Part shown: one piece after another, positions 10,195-20,916 of the stretch
How the letters are laid out: each line of letters opens with the position of its first letter
Position numbering within the stretch: position 1 is the stretch's first letter
Assembly (NCBI RefSeq): GCF_001704415.2
Contig: NC_030821.1
Span: 39,415,210 to 39,479,209 of the forward strand
Origin: Capra hircus
Lineage: Eukaryota; Chordata; Mammalia; Artiodactyla; Bovidae
Direction of reading: 5' to 3'
DNA: 64,000 nucleotides
Program-made: the position numbers and the translations under genes
Notes under the pieces: generated by a model
What the model saw: the letters and a program-made list of their open reading frames with translations, nothing else
What the model was told of the DNA's origin: nothing
Database searches by the model: none

Positions 10195-11960
10195 TAATTT
10201 ATTTTTTACTGATTTTTATTGGAGTACAGTTGATTTCACAGATAATCACAATGGTATGATCACTCACCTAGAGCCAGACATCTTGGAATGTGAAGTCAAA
10301 TGGGCCTTTGGCAGCATCACTATGAACAAAGCTAGTGGAGGTGATGGAATTCCAGTTGAGCTGTTTCAAATCCTTAAAGATAATGCTGTGCAAGTGCTGC
10401 ACTCAATATGCCAGCAAATTTGGAAAACTCAGCAATGACCACAGGACTGGAAAAGGTCAGTTTTCATTCCAATTCCAAAGAAAGGCAATGCCAGAGAATG
10501 CTCAAACTACTGCACAATTGCACTCATCTCACATGCTAGCAAAGTAATGCTCAAAATTCTCCAAGCCAGGCTTCAACAGTACATGAACTGTGAACTTCCA
10601 GATGTTCAAGCTGGTTTTAGAAAAGTCAGAGGAACCAGAGATCAAATTGCCAACATCCGTTGGATCATCGAAAAATCAAGAGAGTTCCAGAAAAATATCT
10701 ATTTTTGTTTTATTGATTATACCAAAGCCTTTGACAGTGTGGATCACAATAAACTGTGGAAAATTCTGAAAGAGATGGGAATACCAGACCATCTGACCTG
10801 CCTCCTGTGAAGTCTGTATGCAGGTCAGGAAGCAACAGTTAGAACTGGACATGGAACAACAGATTGTTGTTCCCGATGGTTCCAAATTGGGAAAGGAGTT
10901 TGTCAAGGCTGTATATTGTTACCCTGCTTATTTAACTTATATGCACAGTATATCATGAGAAGTGCTGGGCTGAATGAAAAACAAGCTGGAATCAAGATTG
11001 TCAGGGGAAATATTAATACCCTCAGATATGCAGATGACACTACCCTTAGGGCAGAAAGCAAAGAACTAAAGAGCCTCTTGATGAAAGTGAAAGAGAAGAG
11101 TGAAAAAGTTGACTTCAAACTCAACATTCAGAAAACAAAGATATCTGGTTGCATCACTTCATAGCAAATAGATGAGGAAACAGTGGAGCTGTTTTATTTT
11201 TATTTTTTGGAGCTCCCAAATCACTGCAGATGGTGACTGCAGCCATGAAATTAAAAGACACTTGCTTCTTGGAAGAAAAGTTATGACCAACCTAGACAGC
11301 ATATTAAAAAGCAAAGACATTTCTTTGCCAACAAAGGTCAGTCTAATCAAAGCTATGGTTTTTCCTAGTCATGTATGGATGTGAGAGTTGGACTATAAAG
11401 AAAGCTGAGAGCCAAAGAATTGATGTTTTTGAACTGTGGTGTTGGAGAAGACTCTTGAGAGTCCCTTGAACTGCAAGGAGATCCAACCAGTACATCCTAA
11501 AGGAAATCAGTCCTGAATGTTCATCAGAAGGACTGATGCTGAAGCTGAAACTCCAATACTTTGGCCACTTGATGCAAAGAACTGACTCATTCGAAAAGAC
11601 CCTGATGCTGGGAAAGACTGAAGGTGGGAGGAGAAGGGGACAACATAGGATGAGATGGTTGGATGGCATCACCACCTCAAAGAACATGAATCTGAGTAAA
11701 CTCAGGGAGTCGATGATGGACAGGGAGGCCTGGCGTGCTGCAGTCCATGGGGTCACTAAGAGTCGGATACAACTGAGCAACTGAACTGAACTGAACTGGT
11801 AGTTGATTTACAATGTTGTGGTAGTTTCACGTGTATAGCAAAGTGAATTAGCCTTACATATATTTATAACCACTCTTTCTTAGAGTCTCCACTGAAGACA
11901 GAAATGCTAAAAAAAAATCCAATATATATGAATTATAAATGGCTGTTTGAGCAAAGAAGA
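10195..11960 (-). mobile_element. L1 3' tail hosting a BovB
   Basis: The antisense L1 tail ('tttttattggagtacagttg') stops at 10236 and resumes at 11801 ('agttgatttacaatgttgtg', 'tatagcaaagtgaattagcc', 'ccactctttcttagagt'). The break is the BovB at 10237-11800. Confidence 0.75.
10237..11800 (+). mobile_element. BovB LINE, 1.56 kb, RT domain retained
   Basis: Sense BovB ORF2 from the RT region to the (TGAAC)n tail, inserted in an L1 tail with TSD agttgattt (10228-10236 and 11801-11809). Frame pieces: 10256-10438 (MNKASGGDGIPVELF), 10547-10810 (RT motif A in FIDYTKAFDSVDHNKLW), 10916-11164 (the catalytic YADD is intact at 11027-11038) and 11536-11784 (C-terminus). Stops and frameshifts separate the pieces, so the copy is dead. 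The N-terminal endonuclease is absent (5' truncation). Confidence 0.97.
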
Positions 11961-12190
11961 GAGAGGATAATAATCCTATCAGGAGTCAGAATGTGGTTTA
12001 CAGAGGAAATGACCAATGGCTGATCTGGGAGAATGAGGAGTCTGCTGGTCAGAAAAATAGCGGAGAAGGACATACAAGGCGCAGAGAATGGAGTAAACAG
12101 AGACAGGAAGTAATAGGACATGCATTAGATGAGGCAAGATATAGGGTAGCAAGGGAATAGCTGGAGAGATTAGACAGACATCACAGTCCA
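11961..12190. other. unassigned interval
   Basis: Purine-rich single-copy-looking DNA. No gene or nameable repeat. Confidence 0.5.
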
Positions 12191-12194
12191 GATT

Positions 12195-12392
12195 AGGACA
12201 CACATACTCTTTAGATTCAGAAGTGATGGCTTCAAACCCTGGTTTTGCCACCTGTGGGCTGTGTGAAGTTTGGAAAGTGACTTGAAGCCCTTTCAACCTT
12301 GGTTTTCTTGTTAGTTAAATGCATACTGTGAAAATGCTTGCTCTACTATTGTAAAGGGTTTTTGTGAGGCTCAAAGGAAGTATATTAGATTG
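12195..12392 (+). mobile_element. MIR SINE
   Basis: Ordered MIR landmarks: 'tcaaaccctggttttgccac', 'gggctgtgtgaagtttgg', 'ggttttcttgttagttaaat' and 'gggtttttgtgaggctcaaa'. It is near full length but diverged. Confidence 0.7.
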
Positions 12393-12402
12393 CAAAGTTC
12401 AT

Positions 12403-12618
12403 ACTGTTGTTGTCGTTTAGTTGCTAAATCGGGCCCAACTCTTTTACAACCCCATGGATTGTAGCCCGCCAAGTTCCTCTGTCCTTGGGATTTCCCAGGC
12501 AAGAATACTGGAGTGTGTTGCCATTTCCTTCTCCAGGGGATCTTCCTGACCCAGGGATCAAACCCACATCTTCTGCATTGCAGGCAGATTCTTTACTACT
12601 GAGCCACCAAGGAAGCCC
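12403..12618 (-). mobile_element. Bov-tA SINE with (GTT)n-type tail
   Basis: Full reverse-complement element from 'ctgttgttgtcgtttagttg' to 'gagccaccaaggaagccc', with a diverged B box (GGGATCAAACCCACA). A possible imperfect TSD is caaagttcat (12393-12402) against caaagattat (12619-12628). Confidence 0.9.
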
Positions 12619-12628
12619 CAAAGATTAT

Positions 12629-14340
12629 ATAGATATATACACCAAGGTTGCTGTAATTGTCTACAATACCTGTTGGAAATGCCCTGCTCTGTTGATAAGT
12701 TACTGTTTTCTTGATATTTTAAGTAAATTTTTATGATTATATGACTTTTCTTTAAATTCTTTTCTCCATTAATGTTAGCTCTAAAATACAATACAGAAAG
12801 AATACATAAATATGTATATTTCTGACATTTATTATCCTATAAATTGGTTTTTAACACCCACTGCAATTGACAAGATTTTTCCTGGGAGATGTGGTTATCA
12901 ATAAAATTTATTCAATGAGCAGTCTAAGTGGTGGTGGTATGATTTAATGGGTTGATAAAAGATAGGTAGAGTCTGAGAGCCTGGAGAGAGGTGACAGGAC
13001 TTGGAAGACTGTGCTAAAGGGTCACATGTTGATTGTGGGAAAGAGTTAAGTTGGAAGGTGGAAAATATTGAGGGCTGAAAAAGACAGTGGTCACAGATCT
13101 GATCAGAATTCTGAGAATCTGATATCATGGGATACAGCTAAATCAAAGCTGAATCCTGTGTTGAACATAGGAAGGTGCTTAGACTCAGATTAAATAGGAT
13201 CTTGGAAGGGTACTACTGTGAAAACTCAAGCAATGGTCCTAAGTAAATGGTCCAGGGTCCTGACCTTTGATTTGGTTTGTAAGGCTTAGGTTTAATCACA
13301 GAAGCAAGACATAATGACATATGAGCATAAGGTCAGAGCAGGCGAGCAGCCTCATCACCCAGATGCAATCCTTTTGTCCTTGGGTTCTTTATGCTTCAGT
13401 AATGCGGATGAGCTGGCCCTGCAGGATTGCTAAGTGGCTTCAGCTGGAGGATCAGAGGACCTGAAAACCCTGAGCCAGGGGCTATGGTATGGACTCTACT
13501 TGGAAGTTTAGGGACTGAAGGGGAATGTGCCCGGAGGTTTAGTTGTTGAGGGTCAGGTTTTCACAGGGAGAGTGTTGGTTCACTACCTCAAGAGTTCCCT
13601 GGATGAAACCTGAAATTAGCCCCCTACATGGAGGGTAAAGAGAGACTGAAGGAAGAGGTAGGCCACTCCAGATGGGTAGGAGGCAGTTGCAGTAAGCACA
13701 GGAACTTATATTCACAGCGTGTCTTGGACAACCATGAGACAGATAGATCTCTGCACCAGCCTGGTTTCAAAAACCAGGCTTCAAGACATCATTCTCTCAA
13801 GGCTGCCTCCTTAAGTGACTCCTAGCATGGGAACAGTGAACCAATCATACATTTTAAGTACAGGAGAAGAAGTAAGGCACCTTTGAACACTCAGGTCCAG
13901 TTCGAGGTTCAGCTGGTGGTCATGTCCGCTTGATGACTTCTTCCAACTAAAAGATAAGGGGGGATAGTTAAGTCGTATATACAAAGTGGTCACGATTCAC
14001 TGATGCCTAGTTCGTATCTCAGCTGCTCTCCGATCACTTCATTCTTGACTTTTTCTTGGTGTTATTCCTATATATTATAATGAGCCTGGGGGACCACAAA
14101 TTGCATCTTGCATTTCTTTATATCCATCACTCAGAAAAGAGTTTTGTTTTTTATTGTTCAAAACATGCTACTTTTGGTTGGGTTTCGTTTTGATCTCCCT
14201 TTCCTTGCAGTGCCAGTACGAGGGCCATTTATGAGCAAATAAAATACTCCCCCTTTGGAGATAACAGAAGTCAGTTTATTAGAGTCTTTGTTGCATGCAT
14301 TCCTTGATCTCCCTGATCTATAATACTTGGTGTAAAATTG
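12629..14340. other. unassigned 1.7 kb
   Basis: No young ruminant repeat for 1.7 kb. About 13200-14110 is more GC-rich than its surroundings and may hold an old LTR or other relic, but I cannot name it. A short near-palindrome, 'gcctggtttc'/'aaaccaggct', lies at about 13760-13780. No frame has coding character. Confidence 0.45.
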
Positions 14341-14790
14341 TAAAAAGTTTTTCAAAGAAGAGTTCTACTCACTGCCCCAATTTCCTGATCTCCTGTTTAC
14401 TTTTTACTCTTCACCATCTGGTTTCTGTCCTAGCCACTTCACTGAAACTGTTCTCATAAGGTCACAAGTAACCAAATAATTACTAAACTAAAGTGGTATT
14501 TTTGATGTTTAGTTACTTGGCATCTTTGTTTCAACTGACACTGTCTTGTAAACTACTCTCTTGACTTGTAAGATCGCACAAACTCCTTATAATGTAGCTA
14601 CTCCTTGCAGACTTCTTTTTCTACTTCACAGTGCCTCTGAAATGTTGTGGAAACTGTCCATTTTGCATAGTCTTCCTGACTAATTTATTCCAATGTCCTC
14701 TTAAACTTTGCTGATCTCTAAAGTTTCTTCTTGTACACCAAATATGTTTAATGAAATTTAAACTTGCCTATCTAATTGATGCCTGTGTCT
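14341..14790 (+). mobile_element. L2-like LINE relic, left part
   Basis: Resembles the sense L2 (CR1-clade) ORF2 strand: 'tctactcactgccccaattt', 'ccatctggtttctgtcc', 'acttcactgaaactgttctc', 'aaggtcacaagtaacc' and 'ttcaactgacactgtcttg'. No open frame survives. The same element probably continues at 15394-16170, beyond the AT-rich palindrome. Confidence 0.55.
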
Positions 14791-15407
14791 TTTGGACAAG
14801 TAGGAAGATTATGTAAATAATACTTATAATATTATTATATATTATATTATAATATATAATTTATATATAATATATTATATAATATATAATATGTACATGA
14901 TATATTAATATTAATGTTATATTGTATAATATATTATTATAATATATATTATTGTCAGAGAAGGCAATGGCACCCCACTCCAGTACTCTTGCCTGGAAAA
15001 TCCCACAGACAGAGGAGCCTGGTGGGCTGCAGTCCATGAGGTCGCTAAGAGTCAGGCACGACTGAGCGACTTCGCTTTCAATTTTTCACTTTCATGCATT
15101 GGAGAAGGAAATGGCAACCCACTCCAGTGTTCTTGCTTGGAGAATCCCAGGGACGGGGGAGCCTGATGGGATGCCGTCTATGGGGTCGCACAGAATTGGA
15201 CACGACTGAAGTGACTTACCAGCAGCAGCAGCATATATTATTGTACATTATATATTATATAAATAATATATTAATATTAACATATTATATATTATATTAA
15301 TATATAATACATTATATAATATCATTGTGTATTATATTATAAAACATAATAATATATTATTTATATAATCTTCCTACTTATGTATATGTATAGTGTCCAA
15401 AAGACAC
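14785..15407. repeat. palindromic AT-rich repeat
   Basis: The left arm starts gtgtcttttggaca (14785-14798), and its exact reverse complement ends the right arm (15394-15407). Next inward, a 24-nt block at 14799-14822 matches the reverse complement of 15355-15378 at 23 of 24 positions; the right arm has 15 extra bases (15379-15393) between the two blocks. The inner arms are almost pure A/T. A Bov-A2 (14956-15232) sits between them. Without the SINE and one TSD copy the structure would be about 330 bp. Confidence 0.85.
14956..15232 (+). mobile_element. Bov-A2 SINE inside the palindrome
   Basis: Complete sense Bov-A2: 'gagaaggcaatggcacccca', the linker 'ttcactttcatgcattggag', a second unit, and a terminal (CAG)4-like end. 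A perfect 12-bp TSD, atatattattgt, lies at 14944-14955 and 15233-15244. Low divergence suggests a fairly recent insertion. Confidence 0.97.
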
Positions 15408-16170
15408 TTAACCTTCAGTATTCCTGAACCGAATTTGTATCTGTGGCTACCTTCTGCATCTTCTATGTTGTTCTGTGCTATTCTTAGTTGCTCAGTCATG
15501 TCTGACTCTGTGACCCCATGGACTTAGCCTCCCAGGCTCCTCTGTCCATGGGGGTTCTCCAGGCAAGAATATTAGAGTGGGTTGCCGTGCCCTCCTCATC
15601 CTCTGTGCTACCTGGAAACAATGGCCTAGGTAATCACCCAAGCTATAAACCTTATGTTTATCTTCTTTCTTGTCTTTCACATTCATTATATAATCCTGTC
15701 TATTTTTTTCTCCTAAATACTTCTTGAATTTGTTCTCTATGCTCATTCCAGCTACTACTACCTTATCTCTTGTTACATGTAACACTTACCACTCATCATT
15801 TCTTACCTGTTTTAATCAATAGCTTTCCTAACTGATTTTTAAACCAATCATTTCTCTACACTGCCATCAGGATCACCTACATGTAACATGTTTCTCATAA
15901 ACTTAATGCTCCTTAAAGATGATTATTATCAATAGGATAATCCAACTTTCTTACATGATACACATATCTTTTCATGATCTGACTTTTAACTTTTCATGAT
16001 CTGAACTTTACCTACATCTCCAGCCACAAATATTACTGATTTCCATCTTATGCTTTACTGTTTAGTGGTATAAGTTTGCCTGAGGTCTCCCAACCTCCTA
16101 TGCTCTTTTTCCTTTCAAAGTTTGCATTCATATTGCAGGGAAGAGAGGTGATAAATCCTTAATTTGGAAA
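15394..16170 (+). mobile_element. L2-like LINE relic, right part
   Basis: Continuation of the L2-like strand: 'gtgtccaaaagacacttaac', 'catgatctgaactttacc' and 'acatctccagccac'. It is interrupted by a Bov-A monomer at 15481-15601. Divergence is high and the call rests on a few ordered blocks. Confidence 0.45.
15481..15601 (-). mobile_element. single Bov-A monomer
   Basis: One reverse-complement Bov-A unit ('gttgctcagtcatgtctgac' to 'gggttgccgtgccctcctca') without a tRNA part. TSD tctgtgcta at 15472-15480 and 15602-15610. Confidence 0.85.
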
Positions 16171-16284
16171 ATAATTGGAGCGTAGAGACTCTTGAGGCTA
16201 AATGTTTTATTTTCTTGGTCTTGACAAATAATATGAGTGGTGGAGTGACCTAGAGTCACAACTCTTAAATGTTAATGTGTGTAC

Positions 16285-16420
16285 AAAATAGATGGAGGTC
16301 TTATTGAAATTCAGACTCTGACTCCATAGGTCTGGGATGAAGTTTACAGTCTGCATCTCTAATAATACTCCAGTGGTGCTGATGGTCCCAGTATATGGAC
16401 CACAGTTTGAAGAGTAAAGC
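16285..16420 (+). mobile_element. MER5A-like hAT element
   Basis: Ordered blocks of the MER5A pattern: 'ttattgaaattcagactctg', 'gtctgcatctctaataatac', 'tccagtggtgctgatggtcc' and 'ggaccacagtttgaagag'. Truncated at its start. Confidence 0.6.
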
Positions 16421-16434
16421 TATAAGAGCCCTGA

Positions 16435-16610
16435 TGTCCAATATGGCAGCTCCAAGCCAGGTATGACCATTTAAGCTAAAATTAAATAAAATTAAAAACA
16501 AATTCTTCAGTTAACATTAGCTACAACGCAGTTGCTAAATAGCCACGTGAGTAGTGTTTACCATATTGGACATTTCCATCAATGTGGAAGGTTCTATTGG
16601 ACACGGTTCT
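16435..16610. mobile_element. hAT-type MITE with internal inverted repeat
   Basis: Perfect 12-bp inverted repeats, tgtccaatatgg (16435-16446) and ccatattggaca (16561-16572), enclose an A/T-rich centre, followed by 'ggttctattggacacggttc'. The same family appears to occur at 380-690. I do not know its exact name. Confidence 0.55.
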
Positions 16611-16639
16611 TTACAGAGACAATAACACTGCTCTATATG

Positions 16640-16815
16640 GTAGAAGATCTGTGTCTATGTCTCAGTTCCATAATTTACTAGATTTATCAGCATTGGATTT
16701 CATATCGATAAACCTCAATTTCCTCATCTGAAAAATGGGATTCATAATGAGAATCTCCTCAGAGGGTTTGGAAAACTTAAAATAGTTAGCAAAAGTGACT
16801 GACATATTACAGATT
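16640..16815 (+). mobile_element. MIR SINE
   Basis: MIR 3' two-thirds: 'cctcaatttcctcatctgaa', 'aaatgggattcataatgaga' and 'cctcagagggtttgg'. It lies directly upstream of a second MIR. Confidence 0.75.
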
Positions 16816-16832
16816 CTTGATAAACCATATTA

Positions 16833-17080
16833 CTTAGTAGTTAAAAGCATGTTTATTTATGGAGCCAGACAACCTAAATTAGCATCTTGGTATGTTGATA
16901 CTACCACTTATTTCTTCTGTGAACTTTGTCAAGTTTTAATGTCTCTGTGTTTCAATTTTTTTATCTGTAGTATGAGGATTATAACAGTAGTTATCTAATT
17001 TGCAGAATTTTTAAGAGGATTGAATATCTAAATATATGTAAATCTCATAGAACATAATAAGTACTCAGTGAATATCAACA
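16833..17080 (+). mobile_element. MIR SINE, near full length
   Basis: Runs from the tRNA-like head ('ttagtagttaaaagcatg', 'ggagccagacaacctaaatt') through the core ('cttctgtgaactttgtcaag', 'ttatctgtagtatgagga') to the tail ('agaacataataagtactcag'). It forms a same-strand pair with the preceding MIR. Confidence 0.8.
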
Positions 17081-17140
17081 GAAAAAAGTAATAATTAATT
17101 TAGAGTATAATGGATGCTCTTGATGTCTAAGTGGTTTAGA

Positions 17141-17235
17141 ATAGGGATTCTTAACCTAGAGTATATATAGGTGAACTTTTGAGAAACTTGGTACCCTGAA
17201 TTTAAATGCATATGTGATATGTGAATTTTTATTAT
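17141..17235. mobile_element. possible MER20-like hAT relic
   Basis: Starts 'ggattcttaacctagagtat' and contains 'ttttgagaaacttggtaccc', reminiscent of MER20 ends. The fragment is short and diverged. Confidence 0.3.
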
Positions 17236-17440
17236 TCCAATATTCATTCATTCCTTGGGCTGGAACAAGGATAAAAAGGAAGGGTTATTTCAAAGAACTT
17301 TCATTACCAAGAGAGTTCTTTATCTAACAGTGACTTGCTTTCAACAGCTCGCTCACCCTGATGATCTTTTTGACAGCAGAGTTTTTACTTGGAGGTTGGG
17401 TTCTCAGGAATATGATAAATTCATTTTCCCAGAAATAAAA

Positions 17441-17500
17441 AATTTCACTTCAGCTCTCTAAGCCTCAGTTTCCTCATCTGTAAACTGGGGCTGTTGGGCT
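17441..17500 (+). mobile_element. MIR core fragment
   Basis: Contains 'taagcctcagtttcctcatc' and 'tgtaaactggggctg', a well kept MIR core. Confidence 0.75.
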
Positions 17501-18744
17501 GGGTAATCACTGAATAATACTGGAAATCTAATCTATGTTTATGATGCTAAGACAAATGAAGTGCTGTGACTGAAACGGCCACTGTATCAAGGGCTTGGGA
17601 CATATTTAAAATGAAAGCTTGATCAATATTGCTTTATCAGATCCCTTTATCTCTAAACAGGAAATCTAAAGCAAGGAGCTCTTGATACATAGCATGTGTC
17701 TGAGCAGGGACGCACAGCTTTCTGTGTAGCAACCTCCCATGCTAAACAGTGTAAATAGAAACCTGCAGGACAGCTAAGCAGCTGTGAGAGGAGCCAGAAC
17801 GAGGCAACTCAGTTTTTTTCTGCAGAAAGAATGCTTAAGAATACCATAAAGCATTGCCTAGACAATGCAGCAGAGTCTGGGGCATGAGCAAAAATCTCTG
17901 ACGGCCATACTGAGAGTATACCATCAACTGAAATGTGACATCCTTTATAAAACAAATGAATTTGAGTCTAAGATGAATGGTAAAACAATTCTGCCTTAAA
18001 CATTCACATGTATGTGATTTTAATTATTTTATCACAAAATATTTATACATAGACACAGCCTTTCTTTTTAAGTCCAAAGAAAGACCTGTACTGTGTGTTA
18101 TTTTTTAAAAGAGAAGCTTAAATAGGAAAATCACTTGAATCCAAGTCCTTAGTCATTTTGTTGAAAAAAAATGATAGCTCCATTTACTCTCTTTTTCCTT
18201 ATACTGGTGTATGCCCAAATCATCTTTTCTCCATCTCACAATATGCTTTCTTAAGAGACCATTATTATTATTATTTTTGGTTCCTGCTAGCAGTTCTACA
18301 TGTTTAAAAGTAAAATTTATCATATTGTAAAGATGCAAACAAGTTAATGATTTTCTAATCTAGATGAAATTCATAAACCATGTAAATCTTGCAAGCTCAT
18401 TGTGACAGGATATTTATATCTGAATTTGAAGAAAAGAAAGGAAAATTTCTGCCCTTGGAATCCTTCTGGTTATCTAGCTTATTTAGTATCACTCTCATGT
18501 TCACACCGTAATTTTATTCTCAGCTAATGTTATTGACCCAAATATTTCTAAGTGACAGATTGCTCCATCTCAGATGAAATGTAAACTGCCTTCCTGTTGA
18601 CTGAGTCAGGAGTCACACAAAATCTTTTCTGAAACTCTGATTAAGCCCATAGTTGTCATTCATCTCTGTCTTGTATGCAGTGTGTTTGCCTTTCATTTGA
18701 CCTCTAAACTTGTTAAATTCAGGATGTCATTTTTTTTCTCAGTA
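17501..18744. other. unique block without recognised repeats
   Basis: About 1.2 kb with no repeat I can name and mixed base composition, unlike the AT-rich relic DNA around it. No frame has coding character. A TTA microrepeat of about 15 bp lies at 18263-18277. It could hold conserved regulatory DNA, which sequence inspection alone cannot show. Confidence 0.45.
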
Positions 18745-18758
18745 TCACTAGTAATATC

Positions 18759-19030
18759 TTTGCTGCTAAGTCACTTCAGTCGTGTCTGACTCTGTGTGAC
18801 CCCATAGATTGCAGCCCATCCGGCTCCCCCGTCCCTGGGATTCTCCAGGCAAGAACACTGGAGTGGGTTGCCATTTCCTTCTCCAATGAATGAAAGTGAA
18901 GAGTGAAGGTGAAGTCACTCAGTCGTGTCCGACTGCTAGTGACCCCATGGACTGCAGCCTACCAGGCTTCTCTGCCCATGGGATTTTCCAGGCAAGAGTA
19001 TTGGAGTGGGTTGCCATTGCCTTCTCCAGC
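18759..19030 (-). mobile_element. Bov-A2 SINE
   Basis: Two-unit reverse-complement Bov-A2 ('tgctgctaagtcacttcagt' to 'gccattgccttctcc'). An imperfect TSD, tcactagtaatatc (18745-18758) against tcactggtaaatatc (19031-19045), shows it is not the youngest copy. Confidence 0.93.
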
Positions 19031-19045
19031 TCACTGGTAAATATC

Positions 19046-19453
19046 AACCATTTGGCAATCACAAGGGCCAGAGAAAAAGGAGGATATATACAGAGTTACC
19101 TGATGCCTTAGGAGCAGTACATATTTCTCAGAGTTTCTAGTGTGAAAATGAGAAAAAATAGTCAGTCCCTAACACCATAAGAAGAAGCAATGACAAGCAA
19201 CAGGACGGTATATGCGGAGAACTGCAAGCAAAGTAGGGCTGTCGAGAGATGAGACCAGTCAGTGAATCACCACCTTAAAGGACTTGTACTGTGGTTATGG
19301 GGAAACTTTGAAGTATTTTAAGCTGTATACTTCAATGTTTATATGTGCATTTAGATAGAAAACCCAGTGGGTGGGAACAGTTAATTTATTCCTGTTTTCT
19401 TATTTAACCCACAGACAAGCACTCTGCAAAAGGTCAAGGAGTGCTGTAAGGAG
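19046..19453. other. unassigned interval
   Basis: No gene and no recognised repeat. Confidence 0.5.
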
Positions 19454-19466
19454 TACACAGAACTAA

Positions 19467-19677
19467 AGTGAAAGTGAACGTGTTAGTGGCTCAGTGGTGT
19501 CTGACTCATTGTGCCCCTGTGGACTGTAGCCCTCTGTCTGTGTGATTCTCCAGGCAAGAATACTGGACTGGGTAGCCATTCCTTTCTCCAAGGGATCTTC
19601 TCAACCCAGGAATCGGATCCAGGTCTCTGGCACTGCAGGCACACACTTTACCATCTAAGCCACCAGAGAAGCCCCTA
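19467..19677 (-). mobile_element. Bov-tA SINE
   Basis: Full-length reverse-complement copy, B box decayed (GGAATCGGATCCAGG). A probable TSD with a 2-bp indel: tacacagaactaa (19454-19466) and tacacaactaa (19678-19688). Confidence 0.9.
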
Positions 19678-19689
19678 TACACAACTAAG

Positions 19690-20701
19690 AGGGTATCAAA
19701 TAAAAAAAATGGGTACCAGTTATTTTGGTTCATTTTTCTTTCCTTGCTTCTTATCCAGGGAATGAATCGGTGGAAGGAGGGAGTTACCTCCAAAGTCTAT
19801 GGCAAGTTTTATAAGTAGACGCCAAAGTAATTTTCCTTTCACCTTATCTAGAGGCTCATAATCCTCCCCCACTCTTCCCTCCAGTGGGACATATAGCATT
19901 TTGTTGCAGACATTGCTTGAGGGGAACATAAAGTGATACAGAGGTACTGCAGTCATTTCAGCAGCCCGTAGATCATAAAAAATGAAGCCAGAATAATGAA
20001 GATCAAGACACGACAATTTAAAGATGGCATGTTGAGCAATTGGAAGAGAAGGAATAAAAACCTTGCAGTAAACCCAGCAGCTCTAATTCAATTAAATGGA
20101 CCCAGCATGGGTCAGTTTAGGACATGGGTCGGCTTGGGACAGAGATCAGCACTGGAGTGGAAAGCAGATCAAAACAATGACTCAGAACAAGAGTGATGAG
20201 AAGGAACCAGAATACAAATAGGCTCAGATTTAGTAGTGGATGGTGACTAGTTAAATGGATGAACAGACAGTAAATGAAGACAGTTCAATCCATAATGTGG
20301 ATGAATTCTTCTCAAGTAATTACTGTCCTCTCTTTTTAAAATAAAACTTCAAATAGAAAATTCTGTAGGTTCTTGAGTGAAACAATATTATCAAAACTCC
20401 CCATGCTGTTACTTTCATTGTTTCTTTCCAAAGAGGAGAAATACTGATTTGGAAGTCATATTCCAGGACATTGTTTGGATTACACTTAGGAGATAAAATC
20501 CCTGAAGCAGAAATCAGATGATTTAGGAAAACTGGCGGCTTCCTGTACCCAATCCCGTTTGCCAGAGTTCCCTTCTCATAGATTTCAGAGGAAACTTCCA
20601 TCCTCAAATTTCTGTTTTGAACAATTCAATATAAGTTGGTTTAGGTGTCATTAAATGTGTCTGAAAAACATGTGGTTGTGTTAGCATTGAGATCACACTG
20701 C
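19690..20701. other. unassigned 1 kb
   Basis: No recognised repeat. Several frames of 60-98 codons overlap on both strands, none with a motif or codon signal I would trust. Confidence 0.45.
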
Positions 20702-20895
20702 TATTGCTTCCCAGGAGGGTCAGTGGTAAAGAATCTGCCTGCCAATGCAGGAGATGCAAGTTCAATCCCTAGCTCAGGAAGATCCTCTGGGGAAAGAAAT
20801 GTCTACCTACTCCAATATTCTTGCTGTTAAATCTCATGGATGGAGCAGCCTATGGGTTAAAATCCATGGGGTCTCAAAGAGACTCAGTGACTCAG
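20702..20895 (+). mobile_element. Bov-tA SINE
   Basis: Sense copy: A-box region 'ggtcagtggtaaagaatctg', B-box region 'gcaagttcaatccctagc', then the body. Its 3' end runs straight into the (GTTCA)n tail of the antisense BovB, so the two elements are joined tail to tail and their exact border is ambiguous. Confidence 0.88.
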
Positions 20896-20916
20896 TTCAG
20901 TTCAGTTCAGTTCATT

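Noticed and set aside
13200..14110. A GC-richer segment as a CpG island or gene
   Set aside because: CpG is sparse, no frame has coding character, and I see no promoter or splice pattern.
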